Positions 26,215-35,814 of a stretch of DNA of 64,000 nt are shown piece after piece. Position 1 is the stretch's first letter; each line of letters opens with the position of its first letter. The stretch spans positions 930,001-994,000 of the forward strand of contig OZ242002.1 in NCBI GenBank assembly GCA_965204665.1. Reading direction: 5' to 3'. The notes below the pieces were generated by a model. That model ran no database searches, was not told where the DNA came from, and saw only the letters and a list, made by a program, of their open reading frames with translations. The position numbers were made by a program, and so were the translations under genes. The DNA comes from Nemesobacter sp965204665 (GTDB taxonomy: Bacteria > Desulfobacterota_D > UBA1144 > Nemesobacterales > Nemesobacteraceae).

Positions 26215-27437
26215 CCGACCGACCGCTTCATGCCTTGGTGCAGGTCGTTCAGCAGTTTCTTCACAGTAGGCCACCGGTAGACGAGTCTTCTATCGCCGGA
26301 GTGTCCGCTCCACTGATCAAGCGCCCTGTTGTTCCTGAAACGGGAGCGTGCACCCTTGAGTTTCATTTCCCTTCTTTTTATGAGTCTTCGGGCATCGACA
26401 TTATAAATAAGTTTTTCTGGGGTGCTGCGGATATGGACGATCCATTGCCGGACGAAGGGTCTCGTCTGCGGGGGTATGGTATGGGAGTGATCCGCGGTCA
26501 GCTCCCAGAGACGTTCTACTCGCCAGTCTCGAATTTCCTCCAGCGGGAGTTTCGCAATCCACTCGTTGAAGCATGTCTTATGCTCGGTGATAAGTTCGTC
26601 ATCGTTTCTGAGTTCGGCGAGCTGGATGTTATACGAGAGCGCCGCCCCGTACATCACCTCTGAAAAGAGCCGCGCATGGGTCAGGAGTTCCCTGTGTCCG
26701 TCGGGGAAACTGTCGTAATCCGGGTGATCCCATGGGAAACAGGTGTCGGCGGGCTCGCAGCGCCGAACCAGGAAAGAGAGCAAACTTTCAGCGCAGGAGG
26801 CATTGATGCGATCGCGGATAAACTCCGCTTCTTCCCGCAACAGGGCGAAATCCGCTTTTGAAGGGAAATCTTCGGGAGGCGCAGGTAATCTCGGATGCCA
26901 CGTCAGTGAGTTCCTGCGTTGTTCGGCATCAATGTCGTCTCCCCGGGTTTTACCGTCTTTTTCAGAAGCATCCGAGGCATCCCAGATTCGGTAGGTTTCG
27001 TCGATGCGTCTGTGATACTCATCCTGCGAGAATCGGGTAAGGCGTATTCCCCAGATGCCCAGACCTGACCAGTAGACGGAACTGGGCAATCTTTTGAGAC
27101 TCTTTCCGGCGGTCTTTCCAAATATGCCGGCCCGATCATCGGAATCCGTCAGCGGCTGAACCAAAGATCTCTCCAGCATGTCGGCCTGATCAGCGAAGGT
27201 CTCCGAAGGCAATCGCTTCTTTTCCAGTGAGCGGTATATCCACGGCACAAACAGCATGTAGCGCAGACGCGTCTGGATCGTGCTTGTACCGGGAAACAAC
27301 CGGTCGCTGAAACTGTCCCGCACGGAGCCAAGTCCGAGTTCGTCAAGGCTTTCTTTTTCCGAGAAAAGGGAGAGGATGCGGAGAACTCGTTCCCTCGCTC
27401 TTAAATCATGATCAATCCAAGTCAGAGAAGAGGGCAT
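26208..27437 (-). CDS. DUF6361 family protein, Azaca ZacA-like
   Basis: Encodes about 409 residues from the ATG at 27437. A TTG two codons upstream is possible but weaker. It has the DUF6361 opening LTWIDHDLRARERVLRIL, then DELGLGSVRDSFSDRLFPG and STIQTRLRYMLFVPWIYRSL. No catalytic motif is evident. DUF6361 proteins often precede PLD-like and helicase genes in defence islands. The gap to the upstream AAA/DUF4435 gene is only 11 bp, which suggests one transcript of four genes. Confidence 0.8.
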   Translation of the reverse strand: MPSSLTWIDHDLRARERVLRILSLFSEKESLDELGLGSVRDSFSDRLFPGTSTIQTRLRYMLFVPWIYRSLEKKRLPSETFADQADMLERSLVQPLTDSDDRAGIFGKTAGKSLKRLPSSVYWSGLGIWGIRLTRFSQDEYHRRIDETYRIWDASDASEKDGKTRGDDIDAEQRRNSLTWHPRLPAPPEDFPSKADFALLREEAEFIRDRINASCAESLLSFLVRRCEPADTCFPWDHPDYDSFPDGHRELLTHARLFSEVMYGAALSYNIQLAELRNDDELITEHKTCFNEWIAKLPLEEIRDWRVERLWELTADHSHTIPPQTRPFVRQWIVHIRSTPEKLIYNVDARRLIKRREMKLKGARSRFRNNRALDQWSGHSGDRRLVYRWPTVKKLLNDLHQGMKRSVGC

Positions 27438-27448
27438 TTCCAAATCTC

Positions 27449-29074
27449 TTACCAGTCCACAGCCTCTTTCGAGTTGTTTAGTTGATCGAATAAATCACCG
27501 AATAGATTTCTCACAAACGACAGTGCGCAATTATTTGTTTTAAGAATATGGAGAACTGATTCCTGATAGATATTATCGTTGGCCAACCCCAACGCATCTG
27601 CGATCGCTTTCAAAGCTCCTGACTCCCGCACCGGGACCCTTTTTAGGATTTCGTTCCATTCGAGACCTTCAACTAATTCATTTAACTTAATCTCATGCTT
27701 TTTAAGAATCTCTGATGCGTTGTTTTTAAGGCATATATCTTTCCCTAAAAGAAGATCATCATCATTTGGTATATTTCCCAAAATCATTTTTCTAACTAAC
27801 TTTTTCACCGCCTTTTTATTCAGATGTTTGATATTACTTCCAACCTTATTGGAAGCTGCTTCCAGTGCCTTATCAACTAGGTCGGAATAATTCTTTCCCT
27901 GCATATTAGTTTTTGCGACCCAAGAGATGATTTCTGGATGGTAGTATATTGCTTCAACCGAATAGAAGGGAAGAGTATAGATTTTCTTTTTGTGCTTTAT
28001 CTCAATCTGGTCAGTTGTATGTCCGTCACCATCAACGATTCCGAACACACAAAGCCAATGAAGATCATCCGTTGCACTTAAGCCAGTTACCGCCTGTTCA
28101 ACATTGTGGCAACTGCCCTTCGGAACCACGGATGTTGTCGGGAATATAATGTTATACAATTCCTTGTCCAAACTATTTTCGTTACCTTCCACGAATAGAA
28201 TGTTCCGCCTTGAACCAAGCAAATCCCGTTTGAAGTTGTCGTCAATTCCCATATGATTCGAAAGTTCATCTGCTACCCAACTCTGATTCTGGGCTTCGGC
28301 ACTGTACGAGCGTAAAAGAAGTATCTTTGCATTGGGCATTTTCATGGGAAGGTCATGGTCGTGGGTTGATACGACGAATCCGCAGTCGGGACGGCATTTG
28401 AAAAGTTGGCTGAGTAGCGGTGAAATAATTGAACGATGCAGGTGTCGCTCCGGTTCATCAATTATTAATAACATGCCGGCAGGAGCTGTGAGGACCTCTC
28501 CTGCTATCAGCAAGACATTGCGTTCACCATCCGAAAGTTCTGCTGCATTATAAGTTAAACCCCTCTGCTTGCTTGCCATTATGCGTTGTTCGTCTTCGTG
28601 AATGCTGATAGTAATTGGAAGATTTGATTGGCTAAGTATTTCATTAGTAATAGCTATAGGTGATTTGTTGTTTGCCGCTTCGTGTTCGGCTTTATCACCT
28701 TCACCTGCATCAACGAGCCTAGTAATTCGTCTGGCACGGATATTTTCCGCGTCTACGAGTCGATGAAACGTTATGCTTGTACGTTGCGCTGCATAAGAAT
28801 CTCGGTAGCGGGACTTTTGCTGAAGGTCTTGGTGTTGGATATTCTCTTCTAATCGAACCTTAATAGATGGGGACAAGTCCAGAGTGTCAGAATTTATCCA
28901 TGTTTGCCGGTGGGCGGCAATCTTTCTCACATTGGGTTGGTTTTCGTGGGTATAGTGGACCATTAGACTGGACTTGCCGGACCCGTTAGCGCCTAAAACG
29001 AACAGTATTTCGCCAACATCTAACGTTAAACTATTGTTGCCGTTCTGGCTCGGATAGTTGAGATTAAAAGACAT
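27449..29074 (-). CDS. Fused PARIS-like AAA ATPase-DUF4435 (TOPRIM) protein
   Basis: Encodes 541 residues. The N-terminal ABC/AAA15-like ATPase has Walker A GANGSGKSSLM near residue 33, signature AELSDGERNVLLIAGEV, Walker B MLLIIDEPERHL and a His switch FVVSTHDHDL. The C-terminal half is DUF4435/TOPRIM-like: NILFVEGNENSLDKELYNII then VFGIVDGDGHTTD, with the acidic residues expected of TOPRIM. In PARIS, AriA (ATPase) senses phage anti-restriction proteins and AriB (DUF4435) acts as the toxin; fused versions exist. Unlike stand-alone PARIS, this gene heads the DUF6361-PLD-helicase operon. AT-rich relative to the downstream genes. Confidence 0.75.
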   Translation of the reverse strand: MSFNLNYPSQNGNNSLTLDVGEILFVLGANGSGKSSLMVHYTHENQPNVRKIAAHRQTWINSDTLDLSPSIKVRLEENIQHQDLQQKSRYRDSYAAQRTSITFHRLVDAENIRARRITRLVDAGEGDKAEHEAANNKSPIAITNEILSQSNLPITISIHEDEQRIMASKQRGLTYNAAELSDGERNVLLIAGEVLTAPAGMLLIIDEPERHLHRSIISPLLSQLFKCRPDCGFVVSTHDHDLPMKMPNAKILLLRSYSAEAQNQSWVADELSNHMGIDDNFKRDLLGSRRNILFVEGNENSLDKELYNIIFPTTSVVPKGSCHNVEQAVTGLSATDDLHWLCVFGIVDGDGHTTDQIEIKHKKKIYTLPFYSVEAIYYHPEIISWVAKTNMQGKNYSDLVDKALEAASNKVGSNIKHLNKKAVKKLVRKMILGNIPNDDDLLLGKDICLKNNASEILKKHEIKLNELVEGLEWNEILKRVPVRESGALKAIADALGLANDNIYQESVLHILKTNNCALSFVRNLFGDLFDQLNNSKEAVDW

Positions 29075-29318
29075 AACTTCACCGCCGTTTGACTTTCAGT
29101 TCCTAATACACACGCCCACTAAACTTTCTAATTTTTCTTCATTCATTATCAATACATCTCGCTTGTTCTAAATTCACTGATTTCGTCAAAATCGTACCAG
29201 ATTGTACATTTTCCCACATGTTGATTTGCCTAGAGACTTCACCTGCTTGCACTTGCCATCCAGTGTCATTAGGTTAACCTAGAATTTCAGTAAAGAACCG
29301 TTTTCAGGAAGGTTTCAG

Positions 29319-30485
29319 ATGGAAATCAAATGGGCGAAGAGAATAGAGGAACTTCCTCCCTATCTTTTTGCCGAAATTGACAGAAAAAAGAGCGAACTCA
29401 TAGAAAAAGGGGTAGATGTGATTGATCTGGGCGTCGGCGACCCCGACATACCCACCCCCGACCATATAGTAGAGTCGCTCCACAGGTCCTCCGCGAACCC
29501 GGAAAATCATCGCTACCCGTCTTATGTCGGAATGCCGTCTTTCAGAAAGTCCGCGGCCACATGGTGCAGGGAGCGATTCGGAGTGGATCTTGACCCTGCA
29601 GACCAGGTGGTGGCCCTTATAGGATCGAAGGAGGGGGTCGCCCACGCTCCTTCGGCGTTTGTGGACCCGGGCGACATAGCGTTGATTCCGGACCCGGGCT
29701 ACCCCGTATATCCGGTTTCCGTGGCGTTTGCCGGCGGAACCCCGTATGCGATGCCGCTTCTGAAGGAAAACGGCTTTCTCCCGAACCTCGACTCTATTCC
29801 GCAGGATGTTGCGGAAAAGGCGGTCATGATGTTCCTCAATTATCCGAACAATCCCACCACCGTTCTCGCTGACAGGAGTTTCTTTACGGAAGTGGTGGAT
29901 TTCGCGAAGAAAAACAATGTTCTGATCTGTCACGATGCGGCGTACACGGAAATAGCGTTCTACGGAAAAAATCCGCTGAGTTTTCTCGAGATACCGGGGG
30001 CGATGGATGTAGGCATGGAGTTTCATTCGCTTTCGAAGACTTTCAGCATGACCGGCTGGCGAATCGCTTTTGCAGCCGGAAACCGAAGAGCTGTGGCCGG
30101 CCTCGGGAAAATAAAAACCAATATTGATTCCGGAGTCTTCCAGGCCGTGCAGGAAGCGGGCATAACCGCTCTTGAAAACAGTTCTCTGGGGCTTGAGCGG
30201 AGAAAGGATGTCTACAGGGAAAGGATCGAGATTTTCTGCCGGGGTCTTGAGAAAGCGGGGATAAGTTATACGAAACCCGAAGCGACTTTCTACGTGTGGT
30301 TCGAAGTTCCCGGGGGGATGACATCCTCCGAGTTCTGCTCCAGGATGCTTTCTGAAGCCGGAGTGGTGGTGACTCCCGGAAACGGTTTCGGTGAGTACGG
30401 AGAGGGATACGCGAGAGCGTCCGTCACGTTCGATACTGAAAGAGTGAGGCAGGCGGCCGAGAGAATAGCCAACTTCAAGCCGTAA
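29319..30485 (+). CDS. dapL: LL-diaminopimelate aminotransferase
   Basis: Encodes 388 residues, full length for DapL, a PLP enzyme that makes LL-diaminopimelate from tetrahydrodipicolinate for lysine and peptidoglycan. Features are the start AKRIEELPPYLFAEID, the GVGDPDIPTPDHIVESL loop, YPSYVGMPSFRKSAA, FLNYPNNPTT, CHDAAYTEIAF and the PLP-binding SLSKTFSMTGWRI with Lys near residue 240. The family also contains generic class I aminotransferases, but the match to DapL is strong. It is core metabolism and marks the right edge of the first defence block. Confidence 0.88.
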   Translation: MEIKWAKRIEELPPYLFAEIDRKKSELIEKGVDVIDLGVGDPDIPTPDHIVESLHRSSANPENHRYPSYVGMPSFRKSAATWCRERFGVDLDPADQVVALIGSKEGVAHAPSAFVDPGDIALIPDPGYPVYPVSVAFAGGTPYAMPLLKENGFLPNLDSIPQDVAEKAVMMFLNYPNNPTTVLADRSFFTEVVDFAKKNNVLICHDAAYTEIAFYGKNPLSFLEIPGAMDVGMEFHSLSKTFSMTGWRIAFAAGNRRAVAGLGKIKTNIDSGVFQAVQEAGITALENSSLGLERRKDVYRERIEIFCRGLEKAGISYTKPEATFYVWFEVPGGMTSSEFCSRMLSEAGVVVTPGNGFGEYGEGYARASVTFDTERVRQAAERIANFKP

Positions 30486-30496
30486 GGTTCCGTCAA

Positions 30497-31960
30497 GTGT
30501 TCGACTTCTTCAAGTACCTGTGCATGTCCCTGTACGTATCATCCTCTTTTTTTCTCTGTATTTTCGGTCTGCACAGGTATTACCTGGTGTATCTCTACAA
30601 GAGGGGAACCGGACGGGGCGACCCGCCCGAGCGGCGGCCCGCCGCCGGACTTCCGCACGTCACCGTGCAGCTTCCCGTCTACAACGAGATTTACGTGACC
30701 GAGAGACTTATCCGCGCGGTCTCCCGGATGGACTACCCCAGAGATCTTCTGGAAATACAGATCCTCGACGACTCGACGGACGATACGAGCAGTATAGCCG
30801 GGCAGTGCGCATATGAACTGTCGTCGCTCGGTTTCGACATAAAGCACGTGTCGAGACGGAACAGGGAGGGCTACAAGGCGGGAGCGCTTGCGGCGGGGCT
30901 TGCGGAAGCCCGGGGGGAACTGGTTGCGATTTTCGATGCGGATTTCATACCTCCCGAAGATTTTCTGAAAAAAACGGTTCCGGCATTTTCCGATTCCCGG
31001 GTCGGAATAGTGCAGACGAGATGGGGACATCTGAACCGCGACTACTCCCTTCTCACCAGAGCCCAGTCCGTTCTTCTTGACGGACATTTCGTGATCGAGC
31101 AGACGGCGCGCTGCCTGAACGGTCTCTTCATCAACTTCAACGGCACGGCCGGAGTGATAAGGAAAAAATGCATCGAGATTTCCGGAGGGTGGCAGCACGA
31201 CACGCTCACGGAGGACCTCGACCTGAGTTACAGGGTTCAGATAGGCGGCTGGAAAGCCGTTTATCTTCCGGAGGTGGTATCCGATGCGGAACTTCCGGTC
31301 GACATGAACGCCTTCAAGATTCAGCAGCACAGATGGGTCAAGGGCGGGGTGCAGACCGCAGGCAAACTTCTTCCTTCGGTGCTCGGCGGCGAAGATATTC
31401 CGTTCAGGGTGAAGATCGAGAGTTTCTTTCACCTTCTCGGCAACTTCAGTTATCTGTTTCTGCTCGCCACCATCCTTCTTGTGGTACCGATGAGCTTTTT
31501 CTGGAACGACATCTGGTCCAACGGTCTTTTCATCGCGAGCGTGACCGCGGTCGCGACGGGCACGTTGTCCATAATAAGGTTTTATGTTCTGGCCGTGGGA
31601 GAAACCCACGGCGGAGGCGCCGGAAAATTCTACAAGTATATTCCCCTCGCCTTGGGACTCGGCGCCGGAATCACCGTCAACAACGCCAAGGCGGTTCTCG
31701 AGGCGGTTCTGGGCAGGTCTTCAGGTTTCGTGAGAACCCCGAAGTATGCGGTGGTGGGCAGAAACGGCGGCCGGAAGACCTTTGAATACGTTTCCTCGAG
31801 AGGGATGACGACTTTTTTCGAATTTCTTCTGTGTCTGTTTTTCACTTTCCAGATCGGATACGCGTTCTATATGGGGTTCTTTATCTGGATTCCCTTCCTG
31901 CTTCTCATGCAGTTGGGTTTCGGGTACACGGCTTTTTCCTCAGTTTATCGTGGTTCCTGA
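30497..31960 (+). CDS. Processive family 2 glycosyltransferase (cellulose-synthase-like)
   Basis: Encodes 487 residues with a GTG start 11 bp after dapL. Membrane segments lie near residues 8-28 at the N-terminus and at about 310-335, 340-365, 380-400 and 440-480 at the C-terminus. The catalytic motifs are in order: VQLPVYNE, QILDDSTDD (first D), FDADF (DxD), TEDLDLSYR (TED) and QQHRW (QxxRW), the signature of processive beta-glycan synthases. The product could be a surface polysaccharide or a glycolipid, and substrate cannot be told from sequence. Confidence 0.85.
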   Translation: MFDFFKYLCMSLYVSSSFFLCIFGLHRYYLVYLYKRGTGRGDPPERRPAAGLPHVTVQLPVYNEIYVTERLIRAVSRMDYPRDLLEIQILDDSTDDTSSIAGQCAYELSSLGFDIKHVSRRNREGYKAGALAAGLAEARGELVAIFDADFIPPEDFLKKTVPAFSDSRVGIVQTRWGHLNRDYSLLTRAQSVLLDGHFVIEQTARCLNGLFINFNGTAGVIRKKCIEISGGWQHDTLTEDLDLSYRVQIGGWKAVYLPEVVSDAELPVDMNAFKIQQHRWVKGGVQTAGKLLPSVLGGEDIPFRVKIESFFHLLGNFSYLFLLATILLVVPMSFFWNDIWSNGLFIASVTAVATGTLSIIRFYVLAVGETHGGGAGKFYKYIPLALGLGAGITVNNAKAVLEAVLGRSSGFVRTPKYAVVGRNGGRKTFEYVSSRGMTTFFEFLLCLFFTFQIGYAFYMGFFIWIPFLLLMQLGFGYTAFSSVYRGS

Positions 31961-32053
31961 GGAGAGATGCAGACAGATTTCAGATTCCCTGTTTTTTGCC
32001 CGAGCGTCCTGAATCTGGATTTTCCCGAAAATGCTATGTAAGAAATTCTCCCC

Positions 32054-32082
32054 TTGACATGTATGCGTACATGTTTTAATAT
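32054..32082 (+). promoter_or_regulatory. Strong sigma70-type promoter with inverted repeat
   Basis: TTGACA (32054-32059) and TAATAT (32077-32082) are separated by 17 bp, close to the ideal. An inverted repeat, ACATGTA-TGCG-TACATGT (32057-32074), overlaps the -35 box and spacer, so a repressor could bind there. It drives the porin-like gene at 32252 with a leader of roughly 160 bp. Confidence 0.75.
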
Positions 32083-32251
32083 TAAATTCGGGTTAAGAAA
32101 TTTGGTTTTTATCACGAAGAAAAGGACTTGAAAAAGAGTCCGGTTTCTGTTGAAATAGAGTTTTGGATGATTTATTGTTCTTATCTGTTTCGGCGATGTG
32201 GTATGGTTTTACTAAGTTAAAATGTGAACTTTTATAGGAGGTAAAGGAGAG

Positions 32252-33847
32252 ATGAATAAAGCCAAATGGCTTATTATATTTTTTGCTGTTCTCGGTATGT
32301 CGGTTCCGTCCTTTGCGATAGATCTTTCGCTCGGCGGGTTTCCGAGTTATATGAGAACAAGAGCTCGCGTCATCGGTAACGCGACCTACCTGAACACTCT
32401 CACGGATGCTCAGGCGAAGGCGATGGGAACTGACGACGCGGATGACCAGATATTTTTGGTGGACACTACCTTGAGACTTACTCCGCAGCTCTCGCTCAGC
32501 GATGCTGTCACAATAAGGTCCCAGGTTGATGTTGCAAGCAACATGATCTGGGGAGGTAGCACTTCTCATTTTTTTGGTGGGACGCTGTTTGAGGATGATA
32601 GCGTAGTGCTTTCCGACCTGCGACCCAGTGACCGTTTCAACGGTGCTGTACTGACTGGTGGTAAGGCCGTTGATGATGATTACGGGTATTTCACGGTGCG
32701 CATGCTTCATGCGGACATAGTTCTTCCGAACAACCTCGGTTTTGTGAGGGTTGGACGCCAGCCTTTTGACTGGGGACTCGGAATACTCGCGAACGGCGGT
32801 CACGACCCCCATTCAGATCTCGGATTCGTGGTTGACAGGCTTCTATGGCTGAAGTCTTTCCCCGCGGGAGACGGGACATTCACACTGGTTCTCGTGTCCG
32901 ACATATTCAGTAACGGAGCGAGTCTGTGGTCCGGAAGTGGTAACGGTTACGACATACTCGCCGCGGCCGCTATCTACAACCAGCAGATGGGTGATGTCAA
33001 CGTTACGATAGGAGGCTACGCATTCCCGTACCTGCATCAGAACAATATATTTAGTCCTGGCTTTGGTTATGATTGGGATGTTGACCGCACCGGGCTCTAT
33101 TCCGGTCTTCTCGTACTGAAGTCCGATATGTGGAGTTTCACATACGAAGTTCAGATGTTCGGTGGAGGAGAATTGAAAACGGGAGCAACCCCGTATGATT
33201 TTGACTATGCCTTTAACATGGCCGGACGTCTTGAACTTTATCCCTCAATGATGTCTCAGGTAAGCGCCATAGGGCTTGAAGGTGGTTGGGCTCAGGGTGA
33301 CGACGGCTCTACTCCTAACAAGATAGAAGGTAATGCCCTTCCTTTCAGCCCTGCGTATAATGTCGACAACCTGCTCTTCAAGCATGTTATCCCGACGGTA
33401 TATCAGATAGAAGGTAGTGTTATAAACGCTTTCTATGCGAAGATGTACGCCAACATGCAGATTGCCGAGAATCTTGCGTTCACGCCGCAGGTTCTGCTTG
33501 CGTGGAATGACGAGACCAATGCAGTTTCGGCTTTTGACAGCGGAGCCTTCGGTTCCGGTGTTGCCTCAACTGATGTTGAAAAATACCTCGGAACCGAGGT
33601 TGAAGGGACACTTAGTTGGACGATCCATCCAGGAGTGAATCTTGATCTCATAGGTAGCGTTGTGTTCGCCGGGGATGGTCTTACCGACCTCATTGAGGCT
33701 CACGGGAAAGAGGTTCTGGCAGATACGAATACGGCGAGAAAACAGCTAGAACTTGATCCGATTGAGAGTACGGTAGGTAGTGCCGAAAGCACGATCTGGG
33801 CATTTCAGACAAGGCTGATGGTTTACATCGATCAGTTCATAAAATAA
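32252..33847 (+). CDS. Porin-like outer-membrane beta-barrel protein
   Basis: Encodes 531 residues with a signal peptide ending near SFA-ID (residue 22). The mature protein begins LSLGGFPSYMRTRARV and shows alternating hydrophobic strands with many aromatic residues. FVRVGRQPFDWGLGILANGG resembles alginate-export/porin-type barrels. There is AGGAGGTAAAGGAGAG just before the ATG. With the strong upstream promoter and downstream terminator it forms a single-gene unit and is probably abundant. Substrate unknown. Possibly a major general porin of this lineage. Confidence 0.75.
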   Translation: MNKAKWLIIFFAVLGMSVPSFAIDLSLGGFPSYMRTRARVIGNATYLNTLTDAQAKAMGTDDADDQIFLVDTTLRLTPQLSLSDAVTIRSQVDVASNMIWGGSTSHFFGGTLFEDDSVVLSDLRPSDRFNGAVLTGGKAVDDDYGYFTVRMLHADIVLPNNLGFVRVGRQPFDWGLGILANGGHDPHSDLGFVVDRLLWLKSFPAGDGTFTLVLVSDIFSNGASLWSGSGNGYDILAAAAIYNQQMGDVNVTIGGYAFPYLHQNNIFSPGFGYDWDVDRTGLYSGLLVLKSDMWSFTYEVQMFGGGELKTGATPYDFDYAFNMAGRLELYPSMMSQVSAIGLEGGWAQGDDGSTPNKIEGNALPFSPAYNVDNLLFKHVIPTVYQIEGSVINAFYAKMYANMQIAENLAFTPQVLLAWNDETNAVSAFDSGAFGSGVASTDVEKYLGTEVEGTLSWTIHPGVNLDLIGSVVFAGDGLTDLIEAHGKEVLADTNTARKQLELDPIESTVGSAESTIWAFQTRLMVYIDQFIK

Positions 33848-33883
33848 AAATAACAGAATAAGAGCTCACAAAGCTTAGACGAA

Positions 33884-33918
33884 GCGGGCTTCCTAACAAA
33901 GGGAGCCCGCTTTTTTTT
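33884..33918 (+). terminator. Rho-independent terminator after the porin gene
   Basis: A perfect 10-bp stem, GCGGGCTTCC (33884-33893) and GGGAGCCCGC (33901-33910) read with small wobble at the loop side, has a 7-nt loop and is followed by eight T residues. Confidence 0.92.
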
Positions 33919-34027
33919 GCTCTCATACCTACACACAAGAAAATTTTCTGCCCCGTTCCTTAGGTTTTTCCTTGTTTTTCAGTAAATCTTTTCCCTGAAT
34001 TTATTTTGCAATAGGACAGTTTCCGAA

Positions 34028-35614
34028 ATGCCGAGGTTATTGAATATCTTTCTGGTTTTTTCCACGGTGTTGTTTTTTGCGCATGAAGCGGTATCTCTCA
34101 CCCTTGCCGAGGCGAAGATAACGGCTCTTCGGAAAAACTATGATGTGGCGGTGTGGAGACTCGGGGTTGACGCCGCCCGCGGGGACTACAGGAGTAAAAA
34201 AGGCGTCTACGACCCTGTACTGAGTTTCGGCGGTTCCTACAGCGACATAAAATCCCCGACCGCGAACGCGATCACAGAAGAGACCGAGATAAATTCTAAG
34301 ATTCTTTCATTCGGTACCGAACTCTCGGGAAAACTTCCTACCGGAACATCCTATAAGATTTTCGAACTCGACGTGAAAAAAACCGAGTCCCCGTATTCGC
34401 TTAATTCCCTGGATCCGTTCTGGGAGGCGAGTCTGGGTTTCAGCGTCGGGCAGGAACTGCTTCGGGGCCTGGGGCTTGACCGGGACAGACTCTCCGTCGT
34501 GCTTTCAAGGAGAAACAAGGATATATCGGAACATGAATTCGAACGGGTGGTGGCCGAAACTCTTTTCGGAGTTGAAAAGGATTACTGGGCGGCGGTAGCC
34601 GCGTCGCGCGATTTCGATCTTGAGAAAAAATCCTATGACCTCGCCCTGGACCTTGAAGAGAGAACCCGCGCGAAAATAGAGGCGGGAATTCTGCCTAAAG
34701 TGGCGCTTACACAGGCGCGGTCCGAGACCGCGGCCAGAAAAGTGAGAATGATAAATGCGGAAAACGCATTCAATGCGGCTATGGACGTTATCAAGAACCG
34801 GATTGTCGTTCCTCTTGAAGAGACGATTGAACTTGAGGATTCACTTGATTCGGAACTCCCTCCGTTCGAGCCTCCGCAGGAAACAGATGCTGTGGAGAGG
34901 GCTTTCGAGAACAGACCCGAGATGCGCGCGGTCCGGGAAGAAGTCGAAAAAGCGGAGACCCTCAGAAGTTATAATTCACGCCAGAGGCTTCCCAGTCTTT
35001 CAGTAGAGGCGAAACTCGAGTATCTCGGCGTGGGCGGCAGGGAGAACCCGGGAAGGCTTGTTTTCGGGGGATCCGATGATCGGCCTGTTACGAGTTATAC
35101 TGACCCGTCGGATGCCTACGAAGCCGTTAGAGACCGTGATTTTCCGGGATGGACCGTTTCCGCGACTCTCAGTTATCCCATATTCGGAAGAACGGCCGGA
35201 GGGGCGTATGCGAAAGCCCGGGCCGACCATGACCGAAGCCTCGTAAATTACCGCAAGCGCCGGGACACTGTGCGTCTTGAAGTAAGAAACGCATTGAGGG
35301 AAGTCGGGGTAAGTCGGAAAAGAACGGATGCGGCGGAACTTTCCGTGGAACTCGCCCGGGAGGTGCTCGGAAATGAAGAAGAAAAATACAAAGTCGGACT
35401 GTCCACGACCAGAGAAATCCTGGAAGCCCAGAGAGACCTTCTCAACGCCGAATCCGGTCTTACAAGCGCCCTTGCCGGCTACAGGGTCGCTCTTTCCGAC
35501 CTGCAGCGCGCTCAGGGAACCATAATAGAAAGCAACTCCTTCATAATAGACAACTCGGATTCCGCATCTTACCTGCGGCGGGATATTTCAGAGAAAACAG
35601 ACCAAGAGGATTGA
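34028..35614 (+). CDS. TolC-family outer-membrane efflux protein
   Basis: Encodes 528 residues with a signal peptide (about 1-23). The mature start LTLAEAKITALRKNYDV is the usual TolC/OEP opening. Two repeats of long helices are visible; the second ends with EKYKVGLSTTREILEAQRDLLNAES, which carries the typical G-x-x-x-x-x-x-x-L-x-A-x-x-x-L pattern. Such trimeric channels export drugs or proteins with inner-membrane pumps. No pump genes are adjacent, so it may serve several. It is intact. Confidence 0.87.
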   Translation: MPRLLNIFLVFSTVLFFAHEAVSLTLAEAKITALRKNYDVAVWRLGVDAARGDYRSKKGVYDPVLSFGGSYSDIKSPTANAITEETEINSKILSFGTELSGKLPTGTSYKIFELDVKKTESPYSLNSLDPFWEASLGFSVGQELLRGLGLDRDRLSVVLSRRNKDISEHEFERVVAETLFGVEKDYWAAVAASRDFDLEKKSYDLALDLEERTRAKIEAGILPKVALTQARSETAARKVRMINAENAFNAAMDVIKNRIVVPLEETIELEDSLDSELPPFEPPQETDAVERAFENRPEMRAVREEVEKAETLRSYNSRQRLPSLSVEAKLEYLGVGGRENPGRLVFGGSDDRPVTSYTDPSDAYEAVRDRDFPGWTVSATLSYPIFGRTAGGAYAKARADHDRSLVNYRKRRDTVRLEVRNALREVGVSRKRTDAAELSVELAREVLGNEEEKYKVGLSTTREILEAQRDLLNAESGLTSALAGYRVALSDLQRAQGTIIESNSFIIDNSDSASYLRRDISEKTDQED

Positions 35615-35814
35615 CCGCATACATAACCGGGCATGGAGAAAAGATTTGACAATACCTCAGTCTGAACTTAAACAGCAAAGAATGTATTACTTGTATCGTG
35701 CGCTATGGCTTTGCTGTGGGAGTATGGAAGCAGCAAAGAAGGAGAAGGTGATAAGGGGCGGACCAGCGCAGTCCCCGGTGAACGCGGGACCACTTGATAG
35801 CATACAGGAGTTCC

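Noticed and set aside
29090..29145. Short upstream ORF (MNEEKLESLVGVCIRN) before the AAA-DUF4435 gene
   Set aside because: Possible leader peptide, but no ribosome site or repeat feature supports it and such short frames are common by chance.
30539..31609. Long minus-strand open frame opposite the glycosyltransferase
   Set aside because: Antisense to well-defined catalytic motifs, with a His/Arg-rich composition typical of shadow frames.
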